A DNA stretch of 64,000 nt from contig NC_051452.1 of the NCBI RefSeq assembly GCF_001649575.2, positions 9,561,585-9,625,584 of the forward strand. The letters run 5' to 3'. The notes under the pieces were generated by a model. The model saw only the letters and a list, made by a program, of their open reading frames with translations. It was not told the origin of the DNA and searched no databases. Below are positions 11,949-23,368 of the stretch, one piece after another. The number at the start of each line of letters is the position of its first letter. Position 1 is the first letter of the stretch. The DNA comes from Kryptolebias marmoratus (Eukaryota > Chordata > Actinopteri > Cyprinodontiformes > Rivulidae). Both the position numbers and the translations under genes were made by a program.

Positions 11949-13084
11949 CAATCAGCACCTGTTGAACTAATAAACCAACTGAATTGTTTTAAAATAAGAC
12001 TCGTTTATGTGAAGCACTCGGTGTGATTCGGTTTATATGTGTGTGAAGCAGCAGATGCGAGTTGTGGCTCAGCATGTACCTTCATAAATCAGCTTGACTC
12101 GTGAAGCAGCAGGAGACATCAGCTGCTTCCACCTCTGCAGGAGCTGGACCGTAAGTCGCTTTAGATTTCTCTCCTGCCACGTTTTTGACGCCCATCTTGT
12201 AATGCTGTTTCACTTTGCTGCTGTCGTGAATTTTTTTTAGTGTCAAACCTACCCCCCCCCAATGCTCCAGTCAAACTGTCCTTACTTTATGCATCTGAGA
12301 AAATCTATTAAACTGAATAGGTGTTGGCCTCCCCCTTCATTTCACAGTTTTTTTTTTTAACATTAGTCTGTTAACCACAGGAATCCTCTGGTTTTCTTTA
12401 TGACGTTAAGTCTTTGCTCGTTTGAAACAAGTGAGGATCATGAGAAAAGGCCCTGCATCAGTGAGTGAGACAAAGTGGCCGTTGTTTTCTCTGTAGGGCG
12501 ATTGTATCACTGCTGATTCACTCGCTGCGTTATTGTGCAGAGAGGTGCCAGAAGCAACTGCGTCACAGCATATGAACCTCAGTGGGGGCTAGTTGGAAGG
12601 ATCGGGGTGTGTGACTGTGTGCATATGTGCTTACTGGGTGGGCTGCAGTTTGGATTAAGATAACACAGTGTGTTGACCCTCTAGTCAGCATGGGCCTGAT
12701 GTATACAAACATATCTGGACAGAATAAGTGGGAATTGTTTAGACAAAGTAATGCTTTTGGTGCATTTTTTGTTGCTGTTTTTGCTTCCTTTAGGCTTTAT
12801 AATACTTGGTTTGAATTACATTTAAGTGGAACATGATTTCCTGTTTGTAAAATGAACTTAGAAAGAATAAAAGATAGAGGACAATGAAAAAATCAGGTTT
12901 AAATTTGCCTCTTTTCTTCAAAAATATTATCAGTGATTCTGTTAAATGTCCCCTATTATTTGATGAAAGCTGGTTAACTGCACAAATCTAACTGATTAAA
13001 ACTTTTATCAAAGGAATAGTCTTAAATAATATCTGGTTTCTTTAGTTTGCCTCCAAGAATCCAAGGTTCCTAGTAATTTGTGAA
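11949..13084. other. Non-coding stretch, nothing recognised
   Basis: The stretch contains a nine-base C run near 12252 and poly-T tracts. No gene or recognisable transposon was found. Confidence 0.4.
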
Positions 13085-13595
13085 AGTGGTCTTCATCAAA
13101 AGTTGCTGCTTTTTGATTCATTTTCAGCTCAGACCTTGTACCTGACCATGAAGGCGAAAAGGACGAAAGTCGTCAAGTGGAGGACAAAAGAAGTGTGCAG
13201 GGCCTTTAGATGAACCAGCTAACAGCTCTGAGAATCGCCTTGTGGTGGTAAAATACTGTTTTGTATCAAATTGGGTTTATATTTAGTTGGATCTATGAAA
13301 GATACCTAAAAAATGGGAACAAGTTGTAATCATGGCATGCTGCTGGTAACAATGTGTAAAGATTTAATTTAAAACTGATTCTTTTCAGAGTTTTCTGTTG
13401 TGTCGACACAACAGTGGATCATCTCATGAGTTTAGAAGCCTTTTTAAGCCTGAATGATTTATAGGTCAGACAAAATACAAAAACCATTCCTTGGAAAATG
13501 TCAGATACTCGACTGAAAATGAGTGAAAACCCAGTAGAATGTCAAAGGAAAATGTTGAAACGCCTTCAAAAAGCCTGAAGAACTTTTGAGATGCA
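13085..13595 (+). mobile_element. Family B foldback MITE, copy 1
   Basis: The left arm ('tttttgattcattttcagct' near 13111) is the inverse of the right arm ('gactgaaaatgagtgaaaac' near 13511, then 'aaaaagcctgaagaactttt'). Together they give imperfect terminal inverted repeats of roughly 70-80 bases. Internal blocks 'acctgaccatgaagg', 'gtggaggacaaaa' and 'aagcctgaatgattt' recur in the copy at 31.7-32.3 kb. No transposase is present, so the element is non-autonomous. The superfamily is unknown. Confidence 0.7.
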
Positions 13596-13652
13596 GAGCG
13601 CGATGATGATGATGATAGACTGAGCCGCTGACAGATCTGGCTTCTCTTTGAA

Positions 13653-13865
13653 TTACTTTTGTTGATTGATACGAGCTCTTTGATGGCTAAAAAGTCCAAC
13701 TCGTGAGCAACATCTCTGTTGACATTCTGGACAAGCAAAGCCACCGTTCAGGAGTCTTGGATTTTGCAGAGGAGAATGGTGTGCTCCTCTAATAAAGGAG
13801 GCGTATGTCTTGGCATTAAAAATTTCATACACCCTCGGAGTGCCACTAAAGGCGATGGAGACCAC
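13653..13865 (-). pseudogene. LINE-like protein relic with zinc-finger tail
   Basis: The minus strand encodes a 70-residue open stretch containing CPECQQRCCSRVGLFSH followed by QRA. A C-x2-C finger followed by a 'SR(I/V)GLxSHxRA' run is typical, as I recall it, of the C-terminal end of certain fish non-LTR retrotransposon proteins. No reverse transcriptase or endonuclease motif is visible around it, and the frame shifts relative to the overlapping minus frame at 13748-13951. It therefore looks like a 5'-truncated, decayed insertion abutting a family B element. It could instead be a fragment of a host C2H2 gene, but there are no further fingers and no splice signals. Confidence 0.5.
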
Positions 13866-14094
13866 AGTTCTTGAGATTGAACTTTATCACATTGTTGTAT
13901 CCTTCGTACTGTCTGCCTTGTCATCTGAAGGAAGGCTGGAGATTTTTGCACAGTACTGTATGCATATAATTAAGTAGCTTTAGATCCAGCTTTTTATCAC
14001 TTTATCACTTTAGGCTTTAGAAATCGACCAAAACATTTGTGGATAATTTATATAAGGTTGGTCACAGAGGAACCAGAAATGACCTCATTACCCA

Positions 14095-14122
14095 CTACGT
14101 GGTTCTATCTGGAACCACGTAG
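14095..14122. repeat. Perfect 11-bp inverted repeat (hairpin)
   Basis: CTACGTGGTTC at 14095-14105 is answered by GAACCACGTAG at 14112-14122, across a six-base loop. No U tract follows and no transposon terminus is evident. Confidence 0.9.
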
Positions 14123-14666
14123 GATATATGATCCATCCTAGCACTACATTAGAGCGCATGAAAGCTGCATGTTTACAAGCGTCTGCTCACCTCCGTTCAT
14201 CCACATGTCGGGGCTGTTCGGCCCATCCCATGTTCATTTCCTTGTTTAGTCATGTAAGGAAGATATAAACAGTAAATCTTATGGCTGGTGGGGAAAAATC
14301 AATGGCGAGCGTCTAAATGTCAAGGAGAGCGATGCATTAATGAGTTCTCGCCTCATCACTGAAATCACTTTATTCATTTCCTTTGTTCAAACTCCTAGTG
14401 GAGGTCATTATGGTCCTCTTTGCATTTTTATTGCCTCGTCACACAAATTAAAATGAAAAATAAAGCAAAGATATGCTTTGCATACATGTAGACTAAATCT
14501 ACGATGATGATCTAACATAATACTCACGGCTAATTTGTGCCATCTTTATGATTGTGACACAGGTCGTGCAACTGTGTGTCCTTGAGGCCTTCAAGTTGTT
14601 TGTACAGTATTTTAACGTATTAAAGGCGTGATGGCTTTATTTGTTCGTCCCTGTGAGTGTGTGGGA

Positions 14667-14694
14667 GTTTGCATGCATGTAGACCCATGCAAAC
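14667..14694. promoter_or_regulatory. Octamer-like dyad
   Basis: GTTTGCATG at 14667-14675 and CATGCAAAC at 14686-14694 form a perfect dyad with a 10-base spacer. Each arm holds TTTGCAT, one base short of the POU octamer. Binding is not shown. Confidence 0.3.
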
Positions 14695-15592
14695 AAGTGA
14701 TTTATGGGCTGGTTTTAATCAGGAGGTAGAAAATGTTATTAGAAAGCCTTCTCGCGCTCCCACCGCCTGCAAATGAGCCGGCGCTCGCTGCATCCTGAGA
14801 GAGCTGCCTGTAATTAGTTCTGGGAACTCACCTGTTACTGAGCGAGATTGGAGTAGGGACATGAACAGAGGATGAAGAGGAAAAGGGTAACAGGCAGATA
14901 AACAGAAATGTAAGGGAAAGAGGCAGGAGGCGAAGGAGGTCAGGGTGAAGAAACGGAACCAGAGAGACCAAGGATGGGATGAAGAGACAAGGAAGAACAT
15001 CTCCAGGTTTGCTGACTTTCTAGAAAGTTAGCTTGCGTCTACCTCCTGTTGTACAATGTATTTGAAAGCTGAAATACGCTAATAAACAAAGATGTTGGGA
15101 TTTTAAGGAAACCCCAAAAATCAGTTGTATTCTAAGCACTTGTTGAAACCTCAAACTGTGGGCAACAAATTTGGAACAGCATTCACCAAGGACTTGCCAA
15201 AATGTCTTTAAACGTTCTTGAGAGTTCTCTGTTCCCTCACGTGAGTCACAGGGCCTTGTTCCCGTGTCTCAGGAGTTTTAATGAATTTAAAAATATTGCA
15301 AAACAAATTTACTCTCAAAATAATCACAAAGTTGTCATGGGCGGCTGGAACCCATCGGTTTAGTTTAGAGAAAATGTAGGACAACTTTAGAAGAGTTTAG
15401 TGAAACTAAATTGAAGAGGAAAAAATTATAAATTGCGATCAAACTAAGACATGATTAAGACATAATCAGGCCACTTTGTGACTAAAATGTAACAAATAAA
15501 AATGCACAGAATTGTGCAGTTTATTCATTTGTGTTGTGAGCATGTCCTAAGTGCCAATTCAATTTGATTTCAAGCAAAATCTTTTTTTTTCT

Positions 15593-15636
15593 TGCAATTT
15601 TGTCTCTCCAACTACCCAAATCAACTTTCTTCTTGT
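15593..15636 (+). repeat. Spaced direct repeat, left copy
   Basis: This 44-base unit recurs at 15977-16020 with 39 of 44 positions identical by eye, including the uninterrupted block TTGTCTCTCCAACTACCCAA. The offset is 384 bases. Confidence 0.85.
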
Positions 15637-15976
15637 AGATGTATTATCTCACTGGGCAAAGCCATACAACCAAAAAAATAAACTGTGATTTTCCTGCAAA
15701 AAAACGACTGGACGGCTTGTTGGCTGCTTGGTTAAAAACACTGAAAGCTCAGTGAGACAGCAATAGAAAATCTGTTTCTTTTTTATTGCGTTTTTGAGTT
15801 GCCAACTAGTTTTCAACAGTCACAGCCAAATGACTTTAAATTGAGACAAATAAATTTTCATGTCATTTACAAGGACTTTTGCACAAATGTCCTAAATTAT
15901 TTGCAGTTGCCTACATACAAAAATGTCATATGTACCAAGTCAGTGTGATTCCGAGGAGAAATTTGCATATTTTGTC

Positions 15977-16020
15977 GCAAATTTGTCTCTCCAACTACCC
16001 AAAACAACTTTCCTCCTCTA
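15977..16020 (+). repeat. Spaced direct repeat, right copy
   Basis: This is the second copy of the unit at 15593-15636. A perfect octamer ATTTGCAT sits just before it at 15961-15968. The pair may be internal repeats of an unrecognised element or the remains of short LTRs. I see no primer-binding site or polypurine tract. Confidence 0.85.
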
Positions 16021-16394
16021 AACAAAACAAAAAGAAGTTAAAGTTTAAAGAAAGAGTTCACTTTTTAGATTGTATGCATGTCTCAAGGCTGATCAGAGTC
16101 AGAGCTTGAATTCATGGTCAAGTTAACAGCAATTCAGAAAAGATTTTTTTTAAAAGTGAACATGTTGCAACAGCTTGAATCTCAAAAACACAGTCTTTAA
16201 AGTCAAGGCTGTGTTTTAAACCTTTTAGCTGTTTTTCTTTTTGTCAGATATCTTTGGTTCAAGTGGTTGTTGGTCAGTGCAGTCTACTCTATGAAATGCA
16301 TGTTATAAAGTGGATCGAGTTAAATGTACCCAGTCAGAGTAACTATCTGATGAGAAAGTAATGTGGTGTAAAAATACAGGACATGACATTCACT

Positions 16395-16485
16395 TGCGCG
16401 GCCATTTTCAGTATACGCTAAGGCTGATTAGCTCTGGTGGCTGTCTCAAATTGGATTGACTTCAAGAGTCAGCTGAACAACATTT
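16395..16485 (+). repeat. Family A foldback repeat, copy 5 (fragment)
   Basis: Only the central block remains: 'gctaaggctgattagctctg', 'gtggctgtctcaaattgg', 'attgacttcaagagtcag'. Both hairpin ends are absent. Confidence 0.65.
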
Positions 16486-17950
16486 TGGAAAAAAAAAAAA
16501 AGATTGCCGAAATAAAAACAAACTGACGAACAATTGCACCTTTGTATTAAACAATTGCTAATTAGCACCTAAAAGCCTCGATCAGAGGACGTGATGAGTT
16601 TTAAGGTTTTAATTGCTCTTGTATCACAAAGTCCTAACTGTGATGCACATATTGTAAAACTTGAAGTATCTAATTAGAAGCCTGATAGTCACTCTAATTT
16701 TTAAAAAATTAGTTTGAAATTCATCAGCTGCATGATGTGAAGCCAGTAGGTGAAAATGCTTCGTATTATTAAAATCAGCTCAGTCTATGGCCTATAGTTT
16801 GTCAGCTTTGACTGGGAGTACAGAACGTTGTCATCCAAAAAATATATAGATTTATCAATATTTTGCTATTTTCAGTTGTCAATTAATGTGGTTAAATGAT
16901 CTAGTTAGTTGAAGGAAGCTTGAACAGACCTGCTTGTTTTGACGAACTAACTGCATCCGATCACTGCCTTGACATCCAATCAGCCTGAAACACACACACA
17001 CACACACACACTTAGGATCCGAGAGTGTCAGCACATGTGTATACAGTTTAAATCTGCACATAAAGACCTCTCAAACACACACACACATGCCCGCTGCACT
17101 TCTCCAACGCTCCTGACAGTCCAGTGAAAACATTATGAAATATTCAATAAGACTTACTGTGGTTCGGATTTCTACCTGCCTCAGCTTTTTCTCTTGCTTT
17201 GTGTTTGTTTGCGTGAAACAGGAAGGAGTGATGTTTGTTTGCATACTGAGCTTTTTTCCTCCCCTCCACCTCGTGGGTGTCTTACCATAAATGTGTGTAG
17301 ATCTGCACGCGCATGTGGGGAGGGGAGTGCGTCTGTGGGTTGAATTGCACGTCTGCATCTCAATTCTTGCTGTCATGGCTGCTTGTAATTGGGTTCGAGA
17401 CAGCCGAACCTTTTGTTTGAGTCTTGCCTTGTGCTTACATCAACTGTGTTGTGCTCAAAAATAACACCGCTAAGTAAGCAGAGCTGGCAGCAGGCTGAAA
17501 GTCTGCTGTATATACATAAATGTAGGTGAACTTCTGCCTAATTGCTATTTTACTGAGTGCAACTTTAACGGTCCACAGATCAATCTATTTAAGCAACTTC
17601 GGTAATTTCCCCAGAAAATTCTTCCTACTGTTTGATTGTGACGCGTTTCAAACCCATGGCTGCCTTTGTAGAAAATCTTTTTCACAGTTATATCCACATG
17701 ATTACTCCTTTTTGCAGTTTTGTTTTCTCCCACTTGACTTAAAAAACTTTCTTTCTCTCAGACGACTCTCACTTGGGGACGCCGTCTGTTGACTGACAGA
17801 CCATGACATCACTGTAGCGTCCTCTGTTTTCCTCAGTCAATGAAGATGGTTTCTCATTTGCACAAAGTACAGAAAGGTACTTTTCAAATGAATACAGGAA
17901 TATTGTCTGTCTGCATTTACTTTTTTTTTTTTTAGCATTTTTAGTCGTAA
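16486..17950. other. Non-coding stretch with CA microsatellites
   Basis: A (CA)11 run lies at 16990-17011, with shorter CA runs near 17076-17087. Frames reading HTHTHT or VCVCVC on either strand are microsatellite artefacts. Nothing else was recognised. Confidence 0.4.
16990..17011. repeat. (CA)11 microsatellite
   Basis: Eleven uninterrupted CA units are visible directly. Confidence 0.97.
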
Positions 17951-18390
17951 ACGCCTTGAATTCGTTGAAGGAATGCACATCACCCGTTGCCTTTTGTGCC
18001 AAAGTTTTAACCAAACATCTTATGTTGAGAACTGACAGTGGTATGTCAGTTTTAATTAAATCTAGAAAATAATGTTATGTAGAAGCAAGCTAGAAAACCT
18101 TGCACATTGTTAGCTCAGACTATGTGTTGGGGACGACTTTCAGCTTCTATAACACCAAGTTGTAGCTCGACATTTGTAAAATTGGCTGAGTTAGAGCTGT
18201 TTTTATGTTTGGCAAGGTTAAATAGCTGTGGTGGCCATCTTGAATTGGATTGACTCTGATGAAAACTTTGTGAAAGTTTGACTGAAATCCACTAAATAGT
18301 TCATGTTATTTTTTCTAACAGACAAACCCACGCATGTACTAATACAAAAACATAATCATTCACCTCTGGAAGGCAAAAACGGGCAATAAA
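17951..18390 (+). repeat. Family A foldback repeat, copy 6 (near full length)
   Basis: The left terminus 'cgttgaaggaatgcacat' is followed by 'cacccgttgccttttgtgcc', 'gtgttggggacgactttcag', 'ctgtggtggccatcttgaat' and 'ttttctaacagacaaac'. It ends in the hairpin region 'cacctctggaaggcaaaaacgg' then 'gcaataaat' at about 18361-18390. This is one of the best copies for defining both ends of the family. Confidence 0.85.
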
Positions 18391-19280
18391 TGATAGAAGA
18401 GAAGACACGTTTTTATATTACAAGTCAACCTCATCATTACAAACATGGTTGTGGAATATGGTTAGCATTTTGGGTATTTATGGATTTGTAAAATATGTAG
18501 TTTTTAAAAGCAAAAGACTTCTGGTCTGTCTGAGACACAGCTGCTGTTTAAACTCTGTTATCAGGAAGTCAAAATCAAATTCACTTAAACCAAAAATAAC
18601 AACATGGTCCATGTCAAGGGTCGACACTGGTAAGTGTATTTATTGAAAACGAAGAAGTAAACTTGCTCAGTTTTTTAGATGACTTATGTCAATGTAGGAT
18701 GCCTTTTTGGGTCTTCTTTTTTGGGAGAACAAATGTAGTTTAGTTTTTAAATTTTAAGTGAGATCAATAATATTCATCTCCAGTGCCTTCATTTCCTTGA
18801 GCAGTTTTTACTCATTATTTTTACACATTTGTAGCTCAGAAATGAACCAAAGCCTCATTCCTGACATGTTTTTTGGCTGCAGGTTCATCAGTATTTGTCG
18901 AAATTCTCAGTAATAAGCACGTGTGCATCACTGACACAGCTTCCGTGTGATGTTTTGATCATTTCCATCACAGAGAAAAGTCGCTCACGTGTCGGTGTGC
19001 TGCCAAACAGAAATTTGATCAGCATGTGGAGCTGGGGTACCTCGTCTGCGACGAAATATCAACATATCAAAACCTGACAAATCAAACAGTGATATTTTGT
19101 GTCACTTCCTTGCAGTTCAGTCGTATTTTTTTTTTTCTCTCGTCCACATCAAATAAATTACTGAGAAGTTAAAACGTGGTATTATCAGCATCAGTGTCTG
19201 CAAATCCCTGTATTGGCTCAGCACTAATTACGCTCAATTTTTAAGCCAAACGAGTATTGATAAGAGACTTTAACCTACCA
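18391..19280. other. Non-coding stretch, nothing recognised
   Basis: The frame at 18895-19077 shows no domain I can name. No repeat was recognised. Confidence 0.4.
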
Positions 19281-19850
19281 CCCCAATTACAAAGACGCTG
19301 CGTAAAATGTAAAGAAAAACAGGTTGCAATGATTTGCAAAATCTCATAAAACTATATTTCACTCACAATGGAACATGGTAAACAAATCAAATGTTTGGAG
19401 AGGAAAAAAGGTCTTTTTGAATTCGACAGTGTCACATTTCCCACTGTGAAGCATCCCCTCTTCTTTTAACAACAGTCTGTAAACATCTAGGAACTGAGAA
19501 GACCTATTAGTGGAGTTTTTCCCCATTCTTGTCTGATATAGGATTCTAGCTGTTCAATTGCACTGGGTCATCTTTGCTGGATTCTTTTGTTTCATGATGC
19601 AGCAAATGTTTGTTCTTTGTGAGCCATGCTGTTGTAAAGGATGCAGCAGGAGGATTAGTCTTGCTGAATCATGCAAGGCCTTCCCTGTTAAAGATCTCAA
19701 TGGGAGTCTATGATCTACAACCAGTATATACTTTATTGTATTGATGGTGCTTTTTTAGATGTGTAAGATGCCCATAAACACTAAAAGCACCCACATACCA
19801 TCAGCGAGAAAGGCTTTTGAAATGCACCATACCATCTTCTTGCGCTTATC
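19281..19850 (-). mobile_element. Tc1/mariner-type DNA transposon relic (one end)
   Basis: The left terminus reads CCCCAATTACAAAGACGCTG, then 'gtaaaatgtaaagaaaaaca' and 'gcaatgatttgcaaaatctc'. This matches my memory of the terminal region of a widespread fish mariner-like family whose ends begin CCCCAATTCC. The blocks 'gaagcatcccctcttctttt', 'cccattcttgtctgatatag' and 'catgcaaggccttccctg' correspond to its transposase gene on the minus strand. Deletions and stop codons leave no usable frame. The exact subfamily and the right end are not resolved; similarity fades by about 19850. Confidence 0.7.
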
Positions 19851-20074
19851 CATGGTTGAGTTACAGAGGCAACAGGTTGAGGTGGGAAACCTCGATGTTC
19901 CTCAGTGTCTGATTGGTTTTTTCAAGGCTTGACTGACACATCTGTGCTGATTGTTCCAGTATGTTTTAGGATTTGTTGTTTCAGTGGTTCGTGAACTGTG
20001 AACCCCCTGGCATTAAAGACCACACATCTCTCCCAATGACTTCTGGTGATTGACAGCAGCTTCCTCACAACCCT

Positions 20075-20125
20075 GCCTGGATAAGTGGGCAACAAAAATG
20101 GATGGACATGGGTTAATGAATAATC
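20075..20125 (+). repeat. Fragment of a common fish repeat ('cctggataag' type)
   Basis: The segment 'cctgcctggataagtgggca' followed by 'atggatgga' is the inverse of the 'tccatccatttt...cttatcc' start of the repeat at 20430-20690. It is probably a short relic of the same or a related family. Confidence 0.45.
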
Positions 20126-20424
20126 AGGAGGGAACTTGATGATAAAATGTATTTAGTTCTGTAGTTCCAGTGTGAAACTTTGGCTGTCGTACTAATCTGA
20201 ACAGAACTTAAAATTGGTGAGAAACAAGGACATAATAGCTAATATAGTTTAATTTGCTTAAAAAAGTAAAATTCACAATGCCTAACTTAATGTAAAGAAT
20301 GAAAACAAAGGGTACCAGATAACTATCTTGGCTCTGTTCAAAAGAAACTTTTTATCAGCAGTGTTGAAGTTGGCTGACGGACAACATTGGGTTTTACTAG
20401 ATTATCCCTCTATGATAATCTATC

Positions 20425-20690
20425 CATTTTTTTTTTAAGGTGGTTGTCCTTTCCGGGTTTGGAGAGCTGGTGTCTATCTCCAGCAGTCAGTGTACGAGAG
20501 GCGGGGGACACCCTGGACATGTCTCAAGTACATCACAGGGACACACAGACAAATGAGACAACCATTCACATTAGGGACAATTTGGAGTTACCAGTAAACC
20601 TAAAATGCATGTTTTTGGCCTGTGGGAGTAAACACGAGTACCTGGAGAAAACCAACGCATGCACAAGGAGAACATGCAAACTATTGCATC
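20425..20690 (+). repeat. Widespread teleost interspersed repeat
   Basis: Ordered blocks include 'ctatccattttt', 'gtggttgtcctttccgggtt', 'gagctggtgtctatctccag', 'gcgggggacaccctggacat', 'gacaatttggagttaccagt' and 'acaaggagaacatgcaaact'. I recall this order from many fish genomes as part of an interspersed repeat; its class (LINE-derived is possible) is not certain. The plus-strand frame 20387-20707 is a by-product of the repeat and not a gene. Confidence 0.7.
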
Positions 20691-20714
20691 ATGATTTGTT
20701 ACTCTGAATATGTT

Positions 20715-20998
20715 TTAGAGATGATTCTCATCAACTACCCCCCACCATCACCCATCCCAATTTTAGCTCAGTACTTGTAAAAGTGACTGAGTTAGAGCCA
20801 TTTTTGTGTTTACTCAGGTTGACTCACTGTGACGGCCATCTTAAACTGGGTGTATACCAAAATATAATCAGTTGTAGATGTGCAACCTGTGATAACTTGG
20901 TTTTATTAAAATCTGTCCAGTGGTTCATGGGGTATCTTGCAAACTATACAGACAAACACACACAGGATGTAACATGATTGCCTTCCTTTCATTGTTTC
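20715..20998 (+). repeat. Family A foldback repeat, copy 7
   Basis: Core blocks 'ttttagctcagtacttgtaa', 'gtgactgagttagagcca', 'gacggccatcttaaactggg', 'taatcagttgtagatgtgca' and 'ccagtggttcatggggtat' are present in order. It trails into a decayed right terminus ('gattgccttcctttcattg'). It starts 25 bases after the preceding repeat. Confidence 0.8.
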
Positions 20999-22261
20999 TG
21001 CTAAAAAAGACTCTGCAGTGGTTGAAAACATTTCCCATCCCTTTCTAATGTCACACTAACACTCTGTGGACCTGTTTGAAGCACTTGCCACAATAACTGC
21101 AGAAACAGTAGTTGTATCTGACGAAAGTTCAAATGACCCAGGAAGTTTTTATGTTGGTTTTTACAAAAGCCTTACTTTGACACAGTGTGCCAAAAGAGCA
21201 CTTTTCCTGCTCAAAAGAGAGCTTGAAATTGTCATAAACCTCCCTGAAAAGCAGTAATGTAATTTAAAAGACTGAGTGTAAATGGCTGAAAAGCTTATTT
21301 ATTACCTGAATTTTCAATTTTAGACATTTCAGGCGAGTGTTTTTACAACCCTTCGTCTATATTGGCGTCTCATGGAAGGGAAGACATGATGGACGTAGTC
21401 TGAAACCTACAGAGGCTGAAGAGTTCACTCAATCCAATGGTATTATTGATAAAACCTTTATTCCTGGCTGTGCCTTTTAACAGCTTCATCAGATATATTT
21501 CACAACAGGCTCGGGGCATCAATTATTGAATGCTTTTAAAAGTCACTTTGAAAAGCTACCACAGTAGTTCGCACAGAAAATATATATAAACAAATGTCAT
21601 GAATACAACATACAATCATAGAGGCTGTGAAAGGATCAACATCCCAGAGGAGCTGATTGAACGGGCATGTACTGTAAAAGGAAAAAAAATGAAATAAATA
21701 AACAAAATCAGTGGCAGCCTCCCAGAACCTGCTGTGCTTTGAAAACCTGTTCACATTCACAGAGACGTGTCAGCCAGCAAAGAGCCGTGGAGGAAAAGAA
21801 ATCATCGAAGGATATGTTTTTGTGCAGTCCTTAAAACCAAATAAATCAGTGAACAGATAAATTCCACAAACACTTATCGACCCGTCTGTACCTGTCTGTC
21901 AGTATGCATGGTTCTGTAGGTTTTTTATTATTTATTTATTTGGTTAAACTGACTTTGAAAGAGATTTTTCTGACAAGTATGTAAGCATCAAAAAGGCTTT
22001 TTAAAAGTCCCTCTTCACGTCTAACCTTTTGAGCAACAGCATACATGAAAAGGTATAGTTTAACTTTAAATGGTTGGAAAAGAGATTATTTCAAAACTTT
22101 GCAGGTAAAATGATAAATACAATGTTTTAAATGTTTGTTGTAAAAGTTCTGAATAATTACCATCCAGCTGCTTTTTTAAAATCACTTCCTAAATTACGCA
22201 TGTATTTGAGCCGAACTATTATGGTATTCCAGGTAGCTGTAATCATAGTTCTATGTAAATT
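20999..22261. other. Non-coding stretch, nothing recognised
   Basis: Frames at 21066-21257 and 21536-21760 have no recognisable domain. No transposon ends were found. Confidence 0.4.
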
Positions 22262-22465
22262 AAAGGCCCAACATTTCGCAAAGGAATGCATATCCCTCGC
22301 CGCCTTTTATGCCGGAGTTTAATACTAAGATCATCTTAAATTGAGGAAATGACTTATTTTGCTCTTTTGTGTTCCTGAAAGTTTTATTAAAATTTGTCTA
22401 TTGTTTCATGAGATGTTTGGCTAACAAAGAAACGAGTTTGACTCCAAAAGTTAATAGCAAAGTTT
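22262..22465 (+). repeat. Family A foldback repeat, copy 8 (rearranged)
   Basis: The left end 'taaaggcccaacatttcgca' then 'aaggaatgcatatccctcg' is joined to the right-hand block 'tcatgagatgtttggctaac'. The central block 'gactccaaaagttaatagc' comes after it, the reverse of the order in other copies. This points to an internal deletion plus rearrangement or to two overlapping fragments. Confidence 0.7.
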
Positions 22466-23245
22466 TAAAAACCAATATCAACGCTGCAGACAGTCGAGCA
22501 GACGGGCACAGGCAACAACATATTCGCCCCTTCGCCTTCAGCAGCAGGTGACACTTATAGGAGTGAAAAAACTGGTCTTTTTTTAATGTTGACTTGGTAT
22601 CAATTTTAGTTCCCTTTGAACATTCGTTTATTTCAGTTGCAGACATTCAGGCCCGATGACATAAAGATGTCAGGAAGCAACAGGGGTTGTAGCCTCGCTT
22701 TGCCATCAGGTGAACGCTCTGAAGTGAAAAATATTCCTCCCGTGAAAGCTTTCAAAGATTACGTGGGCTTCTGTGAACCCAGAAAGCACTTGAATCCACT
22801 TCAAACAAACGGCAAAAAAAAAAAAAATCATAAACTGATTTTCTTAATGTCTTAAGTTACCATTTTTCAATACACCGTGCATTATCAGTTTTACCTTTGG
22901 TTAAAGCTTACCTGGAGCCACAGCAGCAGCTAACGGTGCCAGAACGCTGGAGCAAAACATCCATGTAATGGTATTACACTAATCTACTATAAAAATGGCA
23001 CCTGTAATCATCTCTGCAATGGTGAAGATAAATTAGTAATCACATTAGAAGTTGACAAAAATAATCACTGTTGGAGATGGAGGGGGATATTTGGCATCAC
23101 ATTAAATAAAAATGCAAACTGTAAAAGAATGGCGAACAGTGCTAAGAAACCATGTTTGTGCAGGAATTTATTGTGCTTAAGTTACTAAAAATCATGTCTT
23201 TAAAGCTCTGCTGGTCCTCAGCACACATTACAAGATCTAGTGAGA
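22466..23245. other. Non-coding stretch, nothing recognised
   Basis: A 13-base A run lies near 22814. No gene or repeat was supported. Confidence 0.4.
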
Positions 23246-23368
23246 TCGCTTGAAATGTTACTTTCAAGGTTTGACCAGAACAAACTTGACTCCATCTTTT
23301 CATAACAATTATAAAAAAAATGAGTGTTATGCTTTCCTTCAAGGAATGCTAAGCCTTAAATTTAATAA
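23246..23368 (-). repeat. Family A foldback repeat, copy 9 (left-end fragment, minus)
   Basis: The plus strand reads 'tttcaaggtttgaccag' and ends with the hairpin terminus 'ccttcaaggaatgctaagcc' at about 23335-23356. The palindrome arms (CCTT/AAGG) are intact. Confidence 0.7.

Larger units (their letters stand above)
13966..16394. other. Non-coding stretch with hairpins and a spaced direct repeat
   Basis: No gene was found. An 11-bp perfect stem lies at 14095-14122 and a 9-bp dyad of octamer-like half sites at 14667-14694. A 44-base direct repeat lies at 15593-15636 and 15977-16020. The minus frame at 14719-15000 is serine- and phenylalanine-rich and comes from a purine-rich plus strand; it was rejected. 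Confidence 0.4.

Noticed and set aside
17385..17415. tRNA-like 'gggttcgaga' B-box
   Set aside because: No matching A-box or cloverleaf arms could be built around it.
20387..20707. 106-codon plus-strand frame
   Set aside because: It lies within a common fish interspersed repeat and has no protein family resemblance.
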